Below the pieces are notes generated by a model, which searched no databases, had not been told where the DNA came from, and worked only from the letters and a program-made list of their open reading frames with translations. The position numbers were made by a program, and so were the translations under genes. From contig NC_058046.1 in the NCBI RefSeq assembly GCF_020085105.1, forward strand, positions 8,718,675 through 8,782,674: a DNA stretch of 64,000 nucleotides. Direction: 5' to 3'. The DNA comes from Siniperca chuatsi. Its lineage: Eukaryota > Chordata > Actinopteri > Centrarchiformes > Sinipercidae. Shown one piece after another: positions 36,216 to 57,300 of the stretch. Each line of letters opens with the position of its first letter. Within the stretch, counting starts at the first letter, position 1.

Positions 36216-37845
36216 TCACCTAGAAATCAATCCAGTCATATGAGATATGCTGCTTCCATGTTGCTGCATGTGGAAGCTGAGGCCTTGGGCAGAAGACTGA
36301 GCCCCGTTTTTGGTTGTCTCCCAAAACTCGATCGCCACTTTGCCTGGTACCAACAGAGGCTCCTTAAACTGGGCTGTGACATTGATAGGAGCTGTGATGA
36401 CTCCAACCCCTGATAACACAACAGAGCAATGAAAAGGTCTGACCACTACTGGTGAAAACACTCCACACAATAACTATAGACCTTTTTCACAGCAGACTTT
36501 TTGACTTGCCATAGCAGGAAAAGGAAGATGCAAGAGAAGGAGAGGTCTGCTGTTGTTGGTCTGCTTTCATGAACTTGCTGAAGGTTCAATTACTACAATG
36601 TTACATCAACCTATCAATCAGTTTTGTCTTGTCCATAAAATCTATTACCTTTGTGCTTTTCTATTTCAGCCAAGCAGACAGAGAGCATCCAGAGACTTGG
36701 TGCGGTCTGCGACCTGTAGCCAAAGAGCCTGGCTGGTAGAGAAAGTAGCCGGCAGGGGAAGTAGTCAGAGAAGGACCATAAACACTGCAGGCCGGTAGTC
36801 CTGGGAACTCTGAGCTCTACCTGCTTCCTATTTTCTGGCACAGGCTCATCTGGTTGGGCTGTCAGAACAAGGGAACATAACCAGAAAGAGTTTGAGTCTG
36901 CAAGTCTAGAAACATTCTTAGCAGAAATCACCATAACACTGCTCACTCTCGTTTTCATTCTTGGGGGAGCATCTGCCGGCTTTGTGGAGCTTGTTTTTGG
37001 AGAGCAGTGTCAGGACGCTCTCCCACACTGGGCATCCAGAACGAGAAGTGGCAGACAAACAGATGTCCACCTCCACCTCTGCATCAATTTGCCGGTACTC
37101 CAGGACTCGAACCTGCAGCGTGAACGGACCCTTCTTCAGTTCATCAACTGGCTGAAGGGTTTTCAAACTCTGACGCACACAAACCAAACCTAAAACAACA
37201 AAAGTAATTCATACATCATATCACCACCATTTTCTAACCTTTTATCATAAGCACACCAATAAAACATGGGAATCAGGGCAGTGGGGACAAACTAATTATA
37301 ATGTGCTCAACAAGTTTGTTTGTTTGTTTGTCTTACCTGCTGGGCTGAGCCTTAACTTTTCATCAGTTAGCACCATAAGCAGCAGTCTGCCACAGAGGAA
37401 CTCTGGGAAGCATAGTGGGATGTCTCTGTATTCACTGTCTGGATAATCCCAACCATAACCTGCAGCACTGCAGAACCTCCTCAACAGTTGAATCTCCAGC
37501 CTTAGAAAGACAAATACACTGACGCATAATGTGGATGACCAGCAGTCAACACTTTCAGACAGTTAAAAAAAGCTTCCCCCTTAAAACGTAAATGGAAGTG
37601 GGCCATGCTTACCTGCAGTTCAGGACCGTGTAAACAACTTCACACTTCTTTGTAGTTGCTGTGTACAAGTAGCCCGTCCTCCGAGTCGCAGCTTTGGCCA
37701 AATATTTGATGTAAAGATACACTAAACTTGGAAGTCTCTCGTTGCTGAGTACATTTGTTTTTAACAGCTTATGAGAACGGTAAATGTAAACATAAACTAA
37801 ATACACAGTGAGGGAGGCAACGATGCAACTCTGCGCACGCCCCAT
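36216..37845 (-). CDS. Membrane-anchored hotdog-fold (MaoC/acyl dehydratase-like) protein
   Basis: I do not know its vertebrate name. Five exons splice cleanly: 37613-37845, 37337-37500, 36947-37189, 36649-36858 and 36216-36409; total 1044 bp, 347 aa. The N-terminus has one hydrophobic helix (CIVASLTVYLVYVYIY). The middle reads IPLCFPEFLCGRLLLMVLTD, then GLVCVRQSLKTLQPV and LQVRVLEYRQIDAEVEVDI. This resembles the pattern of bacterial MaoC-like acyl dehydratases, where a proline- and leucine-rich segment precedes a GLVH(V)xN/Q strand. The last exon (VTAQFKEPLLVPGKVAIEFW) fits a second hotdog half. The usual catalytic Asp/His pair is not evident: the position matching His in GLVH is Cys here. 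Role in fatty-acyl metabolism is only inferred. Confidence 0.55.
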
Positions 37846-38515
37846 TATTGCTCAAAACAAATAATTACAATGCAACTGAGCGAGTTTAACAAACATCAAC
37901 ACTCCGTATCACTACATATTATTTCACTTCACAAGTCTGGACCATGAAGTAAACAGTCAGCGACGCTGGTTAAAAGTACAGCGTGCGAACTGGGACAAAC
38001 AACACACCTTCGACTATTTCGGGAAATGAAACGCATTAACACACCTAGTTAAAGTTTAAAAAACTCTTTCTTTTCGAGCATTTTAACAACCATAGGACGT
38101 ATTAAATCAAGAGTTAATTTACATGTTTTGAGTGTATAAATCACAAACAGCTTCTTTGTGACAGTTATGTTTTTCTCAGAAAAGTGTAAAAACATTTGTT
38201 TTTCATATCAATATTTTAATCAAAAGCAAATGTGTTCACTATTCAGCATTTTATTGTACTATTCAAAAGAAGAGAGAAGTTAACCATACTAAGTAGCTGT
38301 ATTTACATATTTTGAATTACTGTGCTGTATAAACAAGCCTTAACAAATATCCCATGTATTGATGTGGAATATCAAGGGACAACATTCATATTCAGGCTGA
38401 CAGGAGACATTCTGTGTTTCAGCGAGATGAAAATGTTTCAGCAGAAGGGTTCCTGAGGTGATGGAGATTTTCTCCTGACAGCAGACTGGCTGGTCCCATC
38501 TTCACTCACTCCTCT
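37846..38515. other. Short intergenic gap and ier3ip1 3'UTR
   Basis: Holds the promoter of the gene ending at 37845 and the 3'UTR of ier3ip1, with a candidate minus-strand AATAAA at 38250-38255. Nothing else seen. Confidence 0.4.
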
Positions 38516-39370
38516 TCATCCAAACAGAAGCAGCAGCACAATGCAGACTGAATTCACTGCAATCAACGGCACTGCAGAGCAAAAAAAGACATATGTAAGT
38601 ATATGACAAGATCAGAGCCAAGAGGAGTCTCACTAGGCTTGTTTGTCACTCACCCTTAAACAAACTGTGTGTGTGTGTGTGTGTGTACTAGAGTGAACAC
38701 CCACCTCTCATTACTGTCCTCACAGAGCGGATAAGGTTCATTAGCTGCACTTTGATGCCTGGTTCATCACCAAAACCTCCGACACTTTGGTCTACTCCCC
38801 AGCCAACTACAGGTGGTTAAAATGCACAGTCACAGATAGATAGATATATAGATTAACATACATGTATGTATGTTCATTATTAAAATAAAACATTATTTGA
38901 CTACTGTTTTCTTTAAATAAAGATATTTTAGAAATTGTCGTCATTGTATTTTGTTAGATACTGTTATAGTTGTTATACCACTTTAATTCCCCACCTTTTG
39001 TTACGTCATGTCTGATTGATGCACATTGTTAATAAAGTTGTTGCTTTCAAAAGTAGGAGATTGTAACAAATAATCATTAGATTTAAAGGGTGGACAACCT
39101 CTCTGTCACACAATTATAGCCGTTCATTAGAGGCTGGTAACGGCACCCTTCGCCGATAAATCCCACAGGTTTTTATGTTCTTACAATTTTTTAAGTTATT
39201 AGCTAGTTAGCATTAGCTAACCTATTTCAAATTTCACATGATATGTGGAGGGCATAAAATTCTAACTACAGCCACTTACTTTTACTCAGAAATCTTTCTT
39301 CATGTAATACAGCGACAGCATTGACGCACAGGACTGCTGCTTGAATGAGAGAGTACAAAGTAAAGGCCAT
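38516..39370 (-). CDS. ier3ip1: Immediate early response 3-interacting protein 1
   Basis: Small endoplasmic-reticulum membrane protein involved in ER function and secretory traffic; loss in humans causes microcephaly with diabetes. Three coding exons: 39280-39370, 38705-38806 and 38516-38571, sum 249 bp, 82 aa, which matches the human length as I recall it. The sequence begins MAFTLYSLIQAAVLCVNAVA (first hydrophobic helix), continues LHEERFLSKIGWGVDQ, GGFGDEPGIKVQLMNLIRSV and ends with a second helix VPLIAVNSVCIVLLLLFG. All three junctions have GT/AG and restore frame. In human it lies close to SMAD2 on 18q21, as here. Confidence 0.97.
38668..38687. repeat. (TG)n microsatellite
   Basis: About ten TG units in the second intron of ier3ip1, about 20 bp from the donor of exon 2. 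Confidence 0.85.
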
Positions 39371-39544
39371 GTTGTCTTAACAAGTAGCTAGCTGTAGGTT
39401 AGCAGACAGTATTTACGTCTGACGTAGCCTACGGTGGCTGAGGAAGGACAAACCCAATGACAGCTAGTTCTGCTTGTCGGGCATGATTGACACACAGGAA
39501 GATGCAGTTATCTTGTGCAATGTGCTGTTACCTTATGAACAGTA

Positions 39545-40300
39545 GCAGGTGGAGGAAGTATTCAGACCATTGACCACTTGAGTAAAAGTAGAAAAACCAC
39601 CCTATCAAAATACTGTATTAAAAGTAAAAGTATACTTATATATAAACTTATTTTTTCGTACATACAACTGTTTTCCTCTCCCTCCTTTTAAAAACTCGGG
39701 ATTATAAATTAATTTGTTACTCCCCTCATCCCCTGGCCTTTTCGGTAGGTAACAACAAAGTACCATGAAAATGGAAACACTCAAGTAGCGTACAAGTACT
39801 TCAAATTTGTACTTGAGTACAGCTTACAGTGATTAAATGTACTTAGTTACATTCTACCACTGTTTATCAGTGGTGAGAAGTACTCACACCCTTTATTAAA
39901 GTAGTAATAACACAATGTATTCTTAGTCCTGTATTCAAAATTAGGCTATATGAAAGTATCATCAAGTAAATCAATAAGCATTACCTGCAAAATATACAAA
40001 GTATGTGGATTATCATTATTAATGCAATAAAGTGTTAGTAGTGTTTCACTGTTGAGTAGCTTGATGTGTAAGAAATGAATCATATTTTCTAGGCCAATCA
40101 TATGTTTTGTATAGCAAATCAGAATCTGCAAACTATGGCTGTCAGATAAATGTACTGGAGTAAAAAGTAAAATGTTTGCCTCTGAAATGTAGTTAAATAC
40201 AATTATTAAGTAAAATACAATAAAAATATTCAGAATCTCAAATTTGTACTTAAGTACAGTATTTGAGTAAATGTACTTAGTTACTATCCTCCGGTGCTTA
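39545..40300. repeat. Two adjacent copies of a teleost MITE-like repeat
   Basis: Copy one, about 39545-39863, starts GTGGAGGAAGTATTCAGACC and ends AATGTACTTAGTTACATTCT. Copy two, about 39868-40300, starts AGTGGTGAGAAGTACTCACA and ends AAATGTACTTAGTTACTATC. Both carry the GTACTTGAGTA / AGTAAAAGTA motifs typical of this repeat. They fill most of the gap between ier3ip1 and smad2. Confidence 0.6.
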
Positions 40301-40565
40301 AAAGGTGTAGATATAATATTAGTATGTGCACTACTCAGCAATCATTGAAACACTTGAGGGTTATGGACCGAGGAGTTAAACCAAGATGAAATTGTGTAAC
40401 AGAAGCACCATGTGTTCACTTGTGAAATAATAATAGGTAAGCAGTTACTGTAGACTAAATCTACATGTCTACCTACCAGTCTTCATCATGTTATCAGTGA
40501 CAAATATCCCTAATATCTACATTCAAGAAACACACACAACAGACAGAATCATGAGAATAAAAATC

Positions 40566-40571
40566 TTTATT
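40566..40571 (-). terminator. Candidate distal smad2 poly(A) signal
   Basis: AATAAA on the minus strand, about 2.2 kb after the smad2 stop. Several other AATAAA words occur nearer the stop, so the choice is uncertain. Confidence 0.25.
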
Positions 40572-42536
40572 AGTGTTTTATGAAGTCTGCATAATATGCC
40601 ACACGCCTGAGAAGCTTATGGTCAGAAACAAAATAAAATAAAAAAAAGAACTGCTCTATCAATACCGCCCTCTACTGGTAAAACAACTGCGACATCTACT
40701 GTACTGACTGCTTTGCAAAAAGATTACTGTTAAATACACACATACTGTACTACTGTTATGTATATGTACGTCTGGTCCACGTCAGTTTTTGTAATGTATT
40801 TTTTCACATTCATATGTTGTAGGCCAAAGATAAAAACAATGTAACACTGGACCCTAACACATGGTTCAGTTCCCCAAATCCAAACTTCACTAGGTGCACT
40901 TAAAGTACAATCACTAGTGCCATAAGGTAAACACATTTACATCAAATAGAAGGGAGGAGGGAAAACGTGTTAAACTCGCAACAGCCACGTAATGACAACA
41001 ATGGCAGAGTTTAAGCTAATAGTCTTGTTGTAAATACTGTATTTTATAGACAGAACAATTACAATACACATATTAAAAACAGAATGTCCCAGTGTGCAGG
41101 CACATTCGCTCTTCTTTTCTCACAGAAGAAAACTTCTCTCCTCCCATGTTTCTGTAACATTTTAAAAGCCAATTATATCTGGTTGACCTTAACCCGCTTG
41201 ACTAAGCACCAAAAGGCTACAAGAGGTCACGTGTGTTTTTCAAAAAAAGTGAAGAGATGAATGAATGAATGGCCATTACAAAAGTTTTACATGCCTCTGG
41301 AATCATTAAAACCATTACAGGAAAGTAGATTTTAGGTTTCAGGCAAATCTGCTGTTTTGTGTACTTTAAATGCACCAGATTTCTTTGGAAAAACAAAGGA
41401 TTGAAACAGGCTACACATCATGTGGGGCAGTGATTTTTTTTTAAATTTTCTTTTTTTTAACCAAGACAAAAGAGCTGCAATTGGAAATGAATTCAAACAG
41501 AACCTTTTGGGTAAAACGAAGGAATGATCCATGCCCTCCATGTCACTTTAAAAACAGCTGTGGTCTTGAAAATATTACTTTAATAAAAAGTGAACGACAG
41601 AAAATTTTAAGTATATTTATATATAAAAATACATGAGAATACAAAAAAGTAGCAAAACAATGGGGATATAGGCTAAAAACAGAATGAATTCATTGATACC
41701 TTCAATTTCTCCTGGTGAGACGTTTAATGCTTCACCTCGGAGAGCCCCAGGACTCCCAGTGTGTGTTAAAGAGAGAAAAAAAAAGCTTTTGATAACAACT
41801 GATATTCTCTGGTCCCTGCCCAGTGCACCTTGCAAAGCCTGGCCAACATCTCATTAGCTTTCACACCAGGCTGTTCAGTGGGGATGTACATCAACTAAAG
41901 TGTAGAGTGCCATATAATGACAAAGAAATAAACTACAGCCAGATCGAGCTTGCAGTTTGTTTGGGGTTTTTGAATATTTATTTTAAAAGTGACATTCCTA
42001 TTTGTCCGTTAAGTATGTCTTATAACGACACACTTCGAGAGTTACAAAAAGGGCCATTCTGGCAAAGTCAATTCAATCAAATTTCATAAACACATTGTGG
42101 CGTTTCCTTCAGAGGACAACGGCCACCAAGGCCATTGATTCTTCACCAAGCCACCTCCCCCTGACAAAAGATGGGGCCAAGTTTCCCAGAGAAAAGTAAA
42201 CTTAGGCTCAGAACAATGTTTGGGGTGGGCTGGAACAAAAATCATTTTAGCATTCAAGCTTGTGTTACTCATACAAGCAATCCTCAATACTGAGAAACTA
42301 TTCACAGATATTTTTGGTATTTCCCCTACTTCCTGGACTAAAAACCAATATACATTTTATTTGTACCACAAATAGATCTAATATTAAGGATTTGGGGAAA
42401 AGCAATTTAACAAGGTGCATGACATAGATGGGTAACAAAGTGCCAATTTTTTTTTTTTTACTGAAAAGTCTGTGTGTGTGTGAGAGAGTGTGTGTGCGAG
42501 TGTGACAGTGAGGGTGCATTTGTTCTTTTGTTCTTT

Positions 42537-42540
<4 letters not shown>

Positions 42541-42623
<83 letters not shown>
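42541..42623. repeat. Long (TG/CA)n microsatellite in smad2 3'UTR
   Basis: About 41 uninterrupted TG units. On the transcript strand it is a CA repeat starting about 160 nt after the smad2 stop codon. Confidence 0.97.
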
Positions 42624-42626
<3 letters not shown>

Positions 42627-42784
42627 GTTAAGAGGGATGTGGAAATACCACAAATACTATGAAGAATGTTACAGAAAATTCATTCTGTGGGGGTTTCCAT
42701 TTTTTTCATGAAAGGACTCACAAGTTTAGAATTTAATGATCATGTAATGGGCTGCGTTTTTTTGGGGGGCGTTTCCTTAGCTGT

Positions 42785-50560
<7,776 letters not shown>

Positions 50561-51086
50561 TACGTACTAGCTCTTAATCCCTCCTATTCTTGAACTGATT
50601 GGAGGATTATGTAAAGACAATACTGGTTATTATTATTATTGTTTATTTGACAGCATGGGTTTATATCTGTAAAAAAAGGGTTTATATCTGTCATTCAGAG
50701 AGGTTTGGAGGCAAAAGCTTTTTTTTATTCAGCATTTTCACAGGACATGAACTCATTGGTTACATTTTCACCAATAAAACAGCAGATTAAAAGCAAATAC
50801 AAAAAAACAACAAAAAAAGAAAAATAAAGAATGTCAAAATCAGGTATAGCTATTTCTTATTTGAGGAGGCCCAGAATGACTTAATGTTCATAATGTATTT
50901 CCTCCCATTTATATATGACATAATAACAATTACAACTGCTCAGGATAATATATATGGCAAGAAGCAATAGCTCCTCCCCTCACTCAGGTGTTCAATTAGG
51001 TTGTATTGGCATCACCTGGCATCATTATAAAATGCTACACTTTCTGTACTTTGCAGAAGTTGGGCTGTTTTATTTTATCTGTGGTG

Positions 51087-54000
51087 ATGGGTGGACGTTT
51101 GTTTCTTTGTGCAGTTCTGTTGCAGTTGTCAGGGCACTTGCAAGGTGAGCCAGGTGTACCAAAACTGCTTTTACAACATCTTCAAAAATATCCTGATTAG
51201 ACTTTATGCATTATAATTTATTCAAAGTGATGTTTCTCAGTTCAGACACAGAATGAGGTATTCATTATCAGCTATAATCCTTACTTTAGTAGTGATATTA
51301 TGTCCTTTTCTGCTTACTTGATCCAAACAGTTGTTTCAGCAGGAAGTGGTCCTTTGAAGTGTGGCCTGGGCTCTAAACTGTGCGACGATGGCTCAGACTG
51401 TGTCTTCTACAGCCATGTGTGTGATGGAGAGCCTGACTGCAGGGATGGTTCAGATGAAGTGGACTGTGCATCAGGATGCAATGAAGGTACTGGAGTATAT
51501 CCACAGATAATGTATGGTGAAGTCAAATATTACTTTCTGAGGTTTGTTTTGATGTACTCAGTCAGATGGATAGTGTTTGCCAAACAGGACAGTTCTGTGA
51601 ATGATTAAATGTTATGACCATCATTAAAAATAGTCGCATTAATTCATTATACCAGATAAAATAACATATCTTGAATGATATTGATTCAAACAAAATTAAC
51701 AATCTGCAAATTACTGTGATTGAATCTGATCGGTATTATGATTTTTCATCTTGTTTAAGAATCTAGAGGATGATGCTTTATGGGTTTAAAAACAAAAAAC
51801 GCCTCCATAGTCGAGCGCTACGGAAACTCTTACAGTACACAATGGATAAAGTCAACAGGCACTGTCATCAGCTGGAATGAATTACATGTGTTCATATGGT
51901 TTATATTGTAGAGGGACACAAAATAAAGTCATTTAAAAAAAATAAAATAAAAAATCTGGTTCACGTTCCTGCCAGTAGAATCAAATGCAATGCAACACAA
52001 CATCCTTAAATTCCTTTAAAAAAATAAAAAACCCTGTTACTGTCAAGGAAACTAGAGTTGTAAAGTACCTAGCTAAAAGTTGAATCCTGTCAGATTCAAT
52101 GGGGCAAAATACACTCAGTTTTCAGTTTATAACATACAACAAGCTAAAACTAATGTAGTCAGTTTTATTTATTTTTTTTGTGTTGAAACCGTTTTTAGAA
52201 GTGTCGCTTTGCGAAAGTGTGTGGTAGAAATTTAATGGCCATAACAGAATGCTTTATTTGGAGGATGCAGCTTGTGGTGGTGTTGAATTGTATTGTTATA
52301 CTGACAAGTGTCTATTATTTTGCCCACCCTGTTTTTATCAGGCTAAAACGCCCCTCAGTGTAATGCAATACAGTTCAACATCACAACAAACTATAGCCTC
52401 CAAAATGATCATACAGTTGAATCAACACTTGAACCAGTTTCAACACAAACTGAACATTATAACCTTCATGAAGGTAGGATTTATTGCAGGACTATTATAT
52501 TAGACTGCATTGGTTTAAGGTAGAGGTACCTAATAAACTGGTAACTGAATGTCTATCATTATATTAAGTCAGTTTGGCATCCAATCAAACTTATCAGTGA
52601 TTTTTACATACAAGCAAAAATGGCTGTAATAAACTTTGTTTAGGTCATAACCATAACTTGTCTTAATGTCAATTGCCTGCATACAAACAGATCAGTTCCA
52701 GTGTGCCCATGGGAAGAAGTGTATAGGCAAGGACCAGGTGTGTGATGGTACACCTCAGTGTCAGGACCGTTCTGATGAACTGCAGTGTTCGGAGCAAACT
52801 GAGGGCTGTGTTCACCAGTGTGACAGCAAGAGTCGCTGCTTGCCTGCAAACTTCCTGTGTGATGGCGAGAAGGACTGTTTAGACGGCACAGACGAGGCCA
52901 ACTGTGGTAGGTTGAAATGATTTGAGAACACAGAGCTCTTGGAGGTAATCACATCCATATTTCATACTTGCATAATATGCAGTCTTGAATAATTTTACAC
53001 ATTTACATTTCGCATCTGCATCAGAGGACCAAGAGGAAGACGGACATGAAAAGGAGGCTGGGACTACGCCCTCTGTTGGCTCATCGACCACCATCAAGTG
53101 TCCTTTGGGCTCTAAACCCTGCAAGGACATGGCAGAGTGTGTCCTCTATAACCACATCTGTGATGGAGAAGCAGACTGCAGAGATGGCTCGGATGAGGAA
53201 GACTGCTTACCATGTGAAGCAGGTAATCTGATGGCTGGTTTGTGTGGGTGTGATCACCTGTACATGGGTTAAGAATGACATTACTGCCCTCTAGTGGGTA
53301 GCATTCATTCTAATTGTTGTGTTAGCACATCATAATCATACCTTCAAAGTACATTAAATGCACAGGATGTTGCTTCAGTGATGTTAGTGACATTGAGTGA
53401 ACGCCATTAGTAAATGTAACTGTATTGACCTGAATGTAGTCAAAACACATGGATGGATTATATTGTCAAGACAAATTCCTTACAACTCAGTTGTATGGCA
53501 ATAAAGTGTTGAATCTTAAAGTGTGTAATTGCACAAGTCATTCATGGGTAGTGAACATAAACAAATGGCCTTATGTAGAACAAGGGGAGCTCTATACTAT
53601 AGAGGAAGAGTCCAGATATTTGGGGTATGTTTACAGTATTTATGGAGAAGAGTTAAATCCACTAAAGCTGGGAACACACTACACAATTTGAAGCCCAATT
53701 ATTAGCCCAGTCCTGTCAACCTCCTGACCATGCCATGTGTTCTCTTCAGACCAGTTCCAGTGCGCCCATGGAAAGAAGTGCATAGAGCGGAGCCAGGTGT
53801 GTGATGGCGTGCATCAGTGTCAGGACCGCTCAGATGAACAGGGATGTGCAAAGCACATGGACGGCTGCTCTCACCAATGTGATGACAATAGCCGCTGCAT
53901 TCCTAACAGCTTCCTCTGTGACGGGGAGAGGGACTGTTGGGATGGCAGTGACGAGGCGAACTGTGGTACATAGTCATTGAACTAGGATATTAAGTACTCA

Positions 54001-54300
54001 CTGTATTAATCAGCTCTGCTTGTATAGGACACCTTTGTGATCCTTGTCCCCCCCCTTCTGTAGCTGATGAGGGCTGCAGTGCCACTGAGTTTAAGTGTAC
54101 CAGTGGCCAGTGTGTGTCGGCCACAATGCGTTGCGATGGTCACCCAGACTGCTGGGACCGCTCAGATGAGGAGAGCTGCACCAACGCACCTGTTTGCACC
54201 ACCAAACACCGCTGCCCCCAGAGCAAGGAATGTCTGGTGCAGGTCTGGATCTGTGATGGAGATCAGGACTGCAAAGATGGCACAGATGAGAAGGTGACTG

Positions 54301-54340
<40 letters not shown>

Positions 54341-57300
54341 ATTTCATCTTTTATATTAAGCACTAAGCATTCAGGAGCAAGATAAATACAATCCTAACAT
54401 GTGAATCAAATTTGAGTGGACTTTATTTTTTTATTTTATTTTTTGTGTGTGTATATGTTCATCTTTCAGAATAGTTTCATACTCATTTGCCAAAGGTCAG
54501 AACGGCACTTGTGGAGCTTGCAGGGTTTCTGTGTGTTAAGTACTTCATTTAGGCAAAAGCTTGATGGCGCAGTGGTTTAAAACCTGGTACTCTGATGGTC
54601 TAAACATTCACCTGGCCCTCCCTGTTTTGTCAACTTTCAAATCAAAAGTTCAGTGTGTCGTACCAGTTTAGATGACTGTTAAAAAAAAAAAAAAAGAAAA
54701 TGATCCATTGGCTTCTCCTTTTAGGATTGTCCTGTGGTTCCACTAAACTGTGGTGAGTTCCAGTGGCCATGTAAATCAAAGTCCAAGTGTATTCCCACAT
54801 CCTGGAGGTGTGACGGCATGAAGGACTGTGACGATAGCAGTGACGAGACTGAATGTGAGTAGTTATGCAACATGAAAGAAGTGGGAAAAGAAACTAAACA
54901 ATGCTTGAGTCGAAGTGAAATCAGGGTGTCATCATAGCCTAGTAACTGCACCATCTCCAGTGTTACAGGTGCTCTATATTCATAGAAACTGAGCAATTCC
55001 AGTTTTACTACCTGCTACATTTGCGTGCACTGAAATTCAACCTCAGTTTCACTGTAAACTTTACATGCAATAACCAAATGGCTATTGGCAAAAATAAGGA
55101 ACATGGAAGATGCACGCACACACCTCTTCTTACTACTATTCTTTTTGTATTTAAGATCACTGAGAACAGAATACATTCTAAATTTCAGAATACAAAACGT
55201 CACCACTTGCAGTTCAATCAAGATACTTGAGATTTTATCAAACCTATGTATTCAGCTGATATGTGAAAACAAAGGCAAACCTTTTTATTTTTTTATTGTT
55301 AGTAAAACACTTTTCAGGGTAAGACCAAAATAAAACATGTAAAACCTTTAAACATGTTAACTTTCAGTTTTCCTTTATTTCAAAATGCAGCTGAATATTT
55401 GTAAAATTCTGTATTAAACATGAAAATTGTGTGTGTACACACACTAGGTGGGGTGGAGACATGTCTCCCTAACCAGTTCCAGTGTGGCAGCCAGGAGTGC
55501 CTGGATCCAGTCCTGGTGTGTAACGACATTACCGACTGCGCAGACGGGTCAGACGAGGGAGGCAGCTGCCGGATAAACTGTGCAGATGCAGATAACAGCC
55601 GCTGCTCTCAGAGCTGCTACAGCACGCCACAGGGAATGGTGAGGACCCTGTATCTCCAACTTCATGTGTGATTGAAGTTAACCAATTAAGTCAAGGTCTG
55701 TCTGGCAAGTCAGTGGCTTAAAATAGGGGAAAAAATAAAGAGAAATGCAGTAGAAACTGAACTGTGAATGTAGTAGTACAATGAAGTTTCTGAAAGACCA
55801 TTCTGGATTAACAAGTGTTAATTTTTTTTTTTTTTAAATCAAGCAATATGTATGTTGCATATTATGACTGTATGATGGCCTCTGATAAGTGTATAATGTA
55901 AATGTTGCAGCGCCTGACTAATTCTATGATAAGAATAAATTCTTATTCTCGGTTCTGGCTGTGTAGCGTTGTCGCTGTGCAGCAGGGTTCAGGCTCATGG
56001 AGGATGGCCTAACCTGTGCTGATATTGATGAGTGTGAAGGCCAGAACCCAGGGGTGTGCAGTCAGCTGTGTATAAACACTCCAGGCTCATACCAATGTGA
56101 CTGCCACCCAGGCTACATAATGGAGGCAGGTGGACACCACTGCAAGATCACTGGTAAAGTACTTTATTTATTTTTTGGTAGACAAGATACTTTTTTTTAA
56201 TAGGTCATAGAATAGTGTTTTGGAGGGGAAGCATTATAGAAACAAAATGATACAAAGTCAACTTCCTTGCTGAGAGTTGGATGAGAAGATAGATGCCACT
56301 CAGGTTTGTTTAAATATGAAGCTACAGTCAGGAGACGCTTAGCATAAAGACTGGAAGCAGGGGGAAACGGCTAGCCTACCTCAGGCCGAAGATGACATGA
56401 TCAACCTAGGAGCGTCTCAAACTGAAATTGTTGCGACTTGATGTATGTGCTGGAATATATCTTGGCCAGGCACAGTGTGTACCTTGGACAGAGCCAGGCT
56501 TGCAGTTTTTCCCCCCACATTCCCAGTCTTTATGCTAAGCCAAGCTAACAGCGTCTTGCTGTAACTTCGTATTTAGCAACAGATATTAGAGTGGTATCGA
56601 TCGTCTCAACTCTTTTGCCAAGAAAGCAAATGAGCGTACAATATGTCGAACATTGAATGAGGAACACCACTTTTGAAGATTGAATGAACTTTTTGTCATG
56701 TATCTGCATGCTGCCTAAAAAGTCACTACAAAAACATGAAATTTTAAGTTTTGTACATTTTTAGCAAAGTAGTTCAATAAATAAATCTACTGTTAGACCA
56801 TCCTTATTTTAACAAACTATCATAAGAGGGGGCCAAAAATAACTTGTATCACTAGAATGATTCTCCTCCCTTTTCATCCCTCAGGTGAACCCTTCCTGTT
56901 GTCATCAGTCCAAACAGACCTCCTCTTGTTCGGCCTGCGCAGTGGCAGCCTAGATATGTTGTCTTCATCTGCCAAGAAGGCCATCCTCTCCCTGGACTAT
57001 GACTGGAGGGAGCAGAGGGTCTTCTGGGTCAGTCTGGACACTGATAGCATCAGGTGGTCCTCGCTGGACCAGAAAACCACAGGAACTCTGATTAAAGGTT
57101 GGTGCAACACAAATGTGGTTGGAGCATTGTAGTTGACTGCCATCTAAATGTATTAATACTGACGTAAAGAGGTAGGTGCTCTGCATAAGGATACCTCAAG
57201 ACATGTGATGCCATTTGTTTCCACAGGTGTCCGGGCTGATTCTGTAGCTGTGGACTGGCTCGGGAGGAACCTGTACTGGATTGATGGTGTCAACAGTCAG

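Noticed and set aside
42384-42711. Open frames of Thr-His or Cys-Val repeats on both strands
   Set aside because: They are translations of the CA/TG microsatellite in the smad2 3'UTR.
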